Shown: in pieces, positions 61,557-64,000 of the stretch
Position numbering within the stretch: position 1 is the stretch's first letter
Layout of the letters: each line of letters opens with the position of its first letter
Source: Acidimicrobiaceae bacterium
GTDB lineage: Bacteria > Actinomycetota > Acidimicrobiia > Acidimicrobiales > Aldehydirespiratoraceae
Direction: 5' to 3'
Length of the DNA: 64,000 bases
Assembly (NCBI GenBank): GCA_009837445.1
Contig: VXTM01000052.1
Span: 1-64,000, forward strand
The notes under the pieces: generated by a model
The model's database searches: none
What the model was told of the DNA's origin: nothing
Seen by the model: only the letters and a program-made list of their open reading frames with translations
Program-made: the position numbers and the translations under genes

Positions 61557-61586
61557 GAGTTCCAGCACATAGCCGTCGACTGGTAG
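61557..61586 (+). repeat. Right copy of duplicated aldehyde dehydrogenase 3' end
   Basis: GAGTTCCAG then ACATAGCCGTCGACTGGTAG, in the same orientation and reading phase as the end of the gene at 43330-44754, translates to Glu-Phe-Gln-His-Ile-Ala-Val-Asp-Trp-stop. Upstream of it no further aldehyde dehydrogenase sequence can be recognised, so only the 3' tip remains. The rest of 61385-61614 holds the AT-rich regulator promoter region and no gene. Confidence 0.55.
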
Positions 61587-61614
61587 GTCCGATCCGGCAG
61601 GATGCTGTCTCTCG

Positions 61615-62796
61615 TCAGGCGTTCAGTTCGGCTGTGACGGCTTCGGCCAGGCGGCGGTACTGCGACTCGTCGTTGTAGAGGTGCGCGGAGATGCGCAGCA
61701 GGCGCTCGGGCGGCGCGGGCCAGATGAAGACCGGGACCTGGATGCGGTGCCGCTGCTCCAGCGCAGCCATGAGCGGGTCGAAGATCTCGGTGCCTGAGTG
61801 GCCGGCGGGCGGAACCGGCACCGAGGCGATGGCGCCGATCATGTCGTCGGGCGCGGGCGGGTCGATCCCTAGGGCGTCCAGCAGGATCCGGCGGCCGGAC
61901 AGGCACAGATCGCGGATCGTCCGGCGGACGCCGGGCCAGCCGTCGGGGTGCATGGCCCCTACCGCGTCCAGCGCGTCGGGCACCGTCAGCCAGGCGCTCG
62001 GATCGTCGGTGCCGGTCCAGTCGAACTGGGCGTGCAGCCGACCGCCTCCCGATGGCCAGCCGCCGTTGTAGCCGTGGCTGATCACCGAGTGGTACACATC
62101 GTCGCGCCGGTCGGCCCGCACCCACAGGAACCCGGCGCCCTTGGCCGAGCACATCCACTTGTGGCAGTTGGCGGTGACGTAGGACGCGCCCGATGCGGCC
62201 ACGTCGAAGTCGATCATCCCGGGCGCGTGGGCGGCGTCGACCAGCACCCGCACGTCGGGCTCGACCTCGGCCGCGATCTCCGCCACCGGCATCACCAACC
62301 CGGTCGCCGAGGTCACCGCGTCGATCAGCAGGATCCGGGTGTGGTCGGTGACCGCGGCCAGCACCGTGTCGGCGGCCTGCCGGGACGACTCGATCGGGAA
62401 CGGCACCTGGACCGTCGTCACCTTCGCTCCCGTCCGCGAGGCCGACACCTCCGCCGCGTTGCGGCAGGCGTTGTACTCGTGGTCGGTGACCAGGATCTCG
62501 TCGCCGGGCCCGAGCGCCGGCTCCAGCGAGCGCAGCACCGCGTTCACGCCCGCGGTGACGTTGTTCACGAACACCAGCCCGGTCTCGTCGCCACCCACGA
62601 AGTCGGCCACCGCCCGGCGGGCCGAGTCGAGCTCGCACTGGTAGTCGCCGCCGAGGAAGTACTTCGTCGGGTTGGCCTCCATGCGGCTGCGCAGCCGCTG
62701 CTGGGCCTCCAGCACCGCGGCGGGGGTCGCCCCGAACGACCCGTGGTTCAGGTGCAGCACACCCTCCTCGAGCACCCAGGCACTCACCGCGGTCAC
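61615..62796 (-). CDS. Class V aminotransferase (isopenicillin N epimerase-like)
   Basis: A 393-residue PLP enzyme. LHLNHGSFGATPAAVLEAQQRLRSRMEANPTKYFL at the N terminus matches CefD-like proteins, LLIDAVTSATGLVMPVAEI and VLVDAAHAPGMIDFDV carry the PLP Asp and His, and ANCHKWMCSAKGAGFLWV contains the Schiff-base lysine. Homologues include isopenicillin N epimerase and cysteine-desulfurase-like lyases. There is no beta-lactam cluster here, so specificity is unknown. The GTG start overlaps the glnS stop (GTGA), so it is co-transcribed with glnS. Confidence 0.87.
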   Translation of the reverse strand: MTAVSAWVLEEGVLHLNHGSFGATPAAVLEAQQRLRSRMEANPTKYFLGGDYQCELDSARRAVADFVGGDETGLVFVNNVTAGVNAVLRSLEPALGPGDEILVTDHEYNACRNAAEVSASRTGAKVTTVQVPFPIESSRQAADTVLAAVTDHTRILLIDAVTSATGLVMPVAEIAAEVEPDVRVLVDAAHAPGMIDFDVAASGASYVTANCHKWMCSAKGAGFLWVRADRRDDVYHSVISHGYNGGWPSGGGRLHAQFDWTGTDDPSAWLTVPDALDAVGAMHPDGWPGVRRTIRDLCLSGRRILLDALGIDPPAPDDMIGAIASVPVPPAGHSGTEIFDPLMAALEQRHRIQVPVFIWPAPPERLLRISAHLYNDESQYRRLAEAVTAELNA

Positions 62797-64000
62797 GATC
62801 CTTGCTGGCGGCGTTTCTGGATGTTGGCCCACTCGTCGCGGAGGCCGACGGTGCGGTGGAACAGGTCGGCCGCTTCGGTGTCGCAGGCGAAGTAGCCCAG
62901 GCGCTCGAACTGCACGACCTCCCCCGGGGGCGTGCCCGCCAGCGCCGGCTCGACCTTGGCGCCTTCGATCAGCTCGCGGGAGGCGGGGTTGTAGGACTCC
63001 AGCGGGTCGCGGCCGTCGGCGCCGGGCACGGGATCGGCGAACAGCCGGTCGTACAGCGCAACCCGCGCCTCCACCGCGTGGTCGGCTGACACCCAGTGGA
63101 TGGTGGCCCGCACCTTGCGGCCGTCGGGGGCCTGTCCGCCGCCGGTGTCGGGGTCGTAGGTGCAGCGCAGCCGCAGCACCTCGGAGTCCGGGCCGGTCTC
63201 GACGTCGTTGCAGCGCAGGAAGTAGCCGGCCCGCAGGCGGACCTCTCGACCGGGGGCCAGGCGGTAGAACTTGCGGGGCGGGTCGAGCATGAAGTCGTCC
63301 CGTTCGATCCACAGCCGCCCCGAGAACGGCACGTCCCGCTCGCCTGCGTCGGGATCCTCGGGGTTGTTCACCGCTCGGCGATGCTCGACCCGGCCCGCGG
63401 GCCAGTTGTCGATCACCACCTCCAGGGGGCGCAGCACGGCCATGCGGCGCAGCGCGTGGCGGTTGTGGTGGGTCCGCACGAACGACTCCAGCAGCTCGAT
63501 CTCGTGGACGCCGTTCACCCGGGCCACGCCGATGTGGGCACAGAACTCCCGGATGGCCTCGGGCGGGTAGCCCCGCCGGCGCAGGCCCCGCAGGGTTGGC
63601 AGGCGGGGGTCGTCCCAGCCGTCCACCAGTCCATCCGTGATCAGGGCGCTCAGCCTGCGCTTGGAGGTGACGGTGTGGGTGAGGTTCAGGCGGGCGAACT
63701 CGTACTGGCGGGGCCGGTCGCCGGGCAGCGGCAGATGCTCCAGGTACCAGTCGTAGAGCTGCCGGTGGGCGTCGAACTCCAGCGAGCACAGCGAGTGGGT
63801 CACCCCCTCGATGGCGTCGCTCTGGCCGTGGGCCCAGTCGTAGGTGGGGTAGATGCACCAGGCGTCACCGGTGCGGAAGTGGGCGGTGTGGCGGATCCGG
63901 TACATGACCGGGTCCCGCATCAGCATGTTGGGGTGGGCCATGTCGATCCTGGCCCGCAGCACCTTCTCGCCGTCGCTGAAGCGACCGGCCCGCATGGCGC
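62793..64000 (-). CDS. glnS: Glutaminyl-tRNA synthetase (5' part beyond window)
   Basis: The last 400 or so codons of GlnRS, running off the right edge with its start outside. IYPTYDWAHGQSDAIEGVTHSLCSLEFDAHRQLYDWYLEHL matches GlnRS rather than GluRS, VTSKRRLSALI is the KMSKS-like loop, and the C-terminal beta-barrel anticodon domains (VIDNWPAGRV onward to LGYFACD) are present. It charges tRNA-Gln directly. Most Actinomycetota lack this enzyme and use Glu-tRNA(Gln) amidation instead, so the gene may be transferred. Confidence 0.95.
   Translation of the reverse strand, partial: AMRAGRFSDGEKVLRARIDMAHPNMLMRDPVMYRIRHTAHFRTGDAWCIYPTYDWAHGQSDAIEGVTHSLCSLEFDAHRQLYDWYLEHLPLPGDRPRQYEFARLNLTHTVTSKRRLSALITDGLVDGWDDPRLPTLRGLRRRGYPPEAIREFCAHIGVARVNGVHEIELLESFVRTHHNRHALRRMAVLRPLEVVIDNWPAGRVEHRRAVNNPEDPDAGERDVPFSGRLWIERDDFMLDPPRKFYRLAPGREVRLRAGYFLRCNDVETGPDSEVLRLRCTYDPDTGGGQAPDGRKVRATIHWVSADHAVEARVALYDRLFADPVPGADGRDPLESYNPASRELIEGAKVEPALAGTPPGEVVQFERLGYFACDTEAADLFHRTVGLRDEWANIQKRRQQGS

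Noticed and set aside
44735-61586. Classical att sites of an integrase-borne element
   Set aside because: The 20-bp direct repeats sit in a protein gene rather than a tRNA, and no integrase, excisionase or relaxase gene lies between them, so a site-specific element is not supported; I keep only the duplication itself as a finding.

Overview
The window is GC-rich bacterial DNA in which nearly every frame is coding and many neighbouring genes overlap by 1-4 bases (ATGA, GTGA, TGATG). Several markers point to an actinomycetote, and an uncultured member of class Acidimicrobiia is my best guess. They are a coproheme decarboxylase (HemQ), an F420/flavin luciferase-like monooxygenase, squalene synthesis by HpnCDE, a CIRCE-controlled groEL, actinobacterial-style Tad pilus genes, and many apparently leaderless genes with a TANNNT box 6-8 nt before the start codon. 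The class assignment is inference; no rRNA is present. A glutaminyl-tRNA synthetase at the right edge is unusual for the phylum.

Layout. 1-6 kb: a tRNA-Thr and a minus-strand Tad/Flp-type pilus operon (SAF protein, TadA, TadB, TadC, a pilin-like protein, three TadE-like pseudopilins) reading away from an AT-rich promoter. 6-11.9 kb: squalene genes hpnC-hpnD-hpnE, a LytR_C protein, a shortened glycerate kinase and a MoaD/ThiS-like sulfur carrier. 11.9-13.7 kb: CIRCE and groEL. 13.7-18.5 kb: a poorly understood secreted-protein locus with a Pro-Glu-repeat lipoprotein and a 1130-residue Cys-rich exported protein. 18.5-30.5 kb: housekeeping and metabolic genes (nitrobindin-like, FdhD, HemQ, two small methyltransferases, Nudix, PAC2, acetoacetyl-CoA synthetase, GNAT, sugar dehydrogenase lipoprotein, TesB, GtrA, polysaccharide deacetylase). 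30.5-36.6 kb: a cobalamin riboswitch followed by btuF-btuC-btuD-cobO-cobU-cobT-cobS, that is, corrinoid import plus adenosylation and nucleotide-loop assembly. 36.6-44.8 kb: an SDR, an AIM24-like protein, and a lower homoprotocatechuate (4-hydroxyphenylacetate) branch: hydratase, quinone oxidoreductase, FAH-family protein, isomerase, CHMS dehydrogenase and a succinate-semialdehyde-type dehydrogenase.

44.8-61.6 kb is the most interesting part. It is a catabolic island bracketed by a duplicated 3' end of the aldehyde dehydrogenase gene. One minus-strand block encodes a Mo hydroxylase (medium, small and large subunits), a nitrilase fused to a DUF2848-like domain, a cupin and a five-gene Liv-type ABC importer. 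The next block encodes a KamA-type radical SAM aminomutase, a two-subunit 3-oxoacid CoA-transferase and a class III aminotransferase. A divergent LLM monooxygenase and a GntR/FCD regulator complete it. My reading is import and oxidative opening of a nitrogenous substrate, followed by alpha-to-beta amino shift, beta-transamination to a 3-oxoacid, and CoA activation. The KamA homologue appears to lack both lysine-contacting aspartates of true lysine 2,3-aminomutase, so its substrate is probably not lysine. The window ends with a class V aminotransferase and the 5'-truncated glnS.
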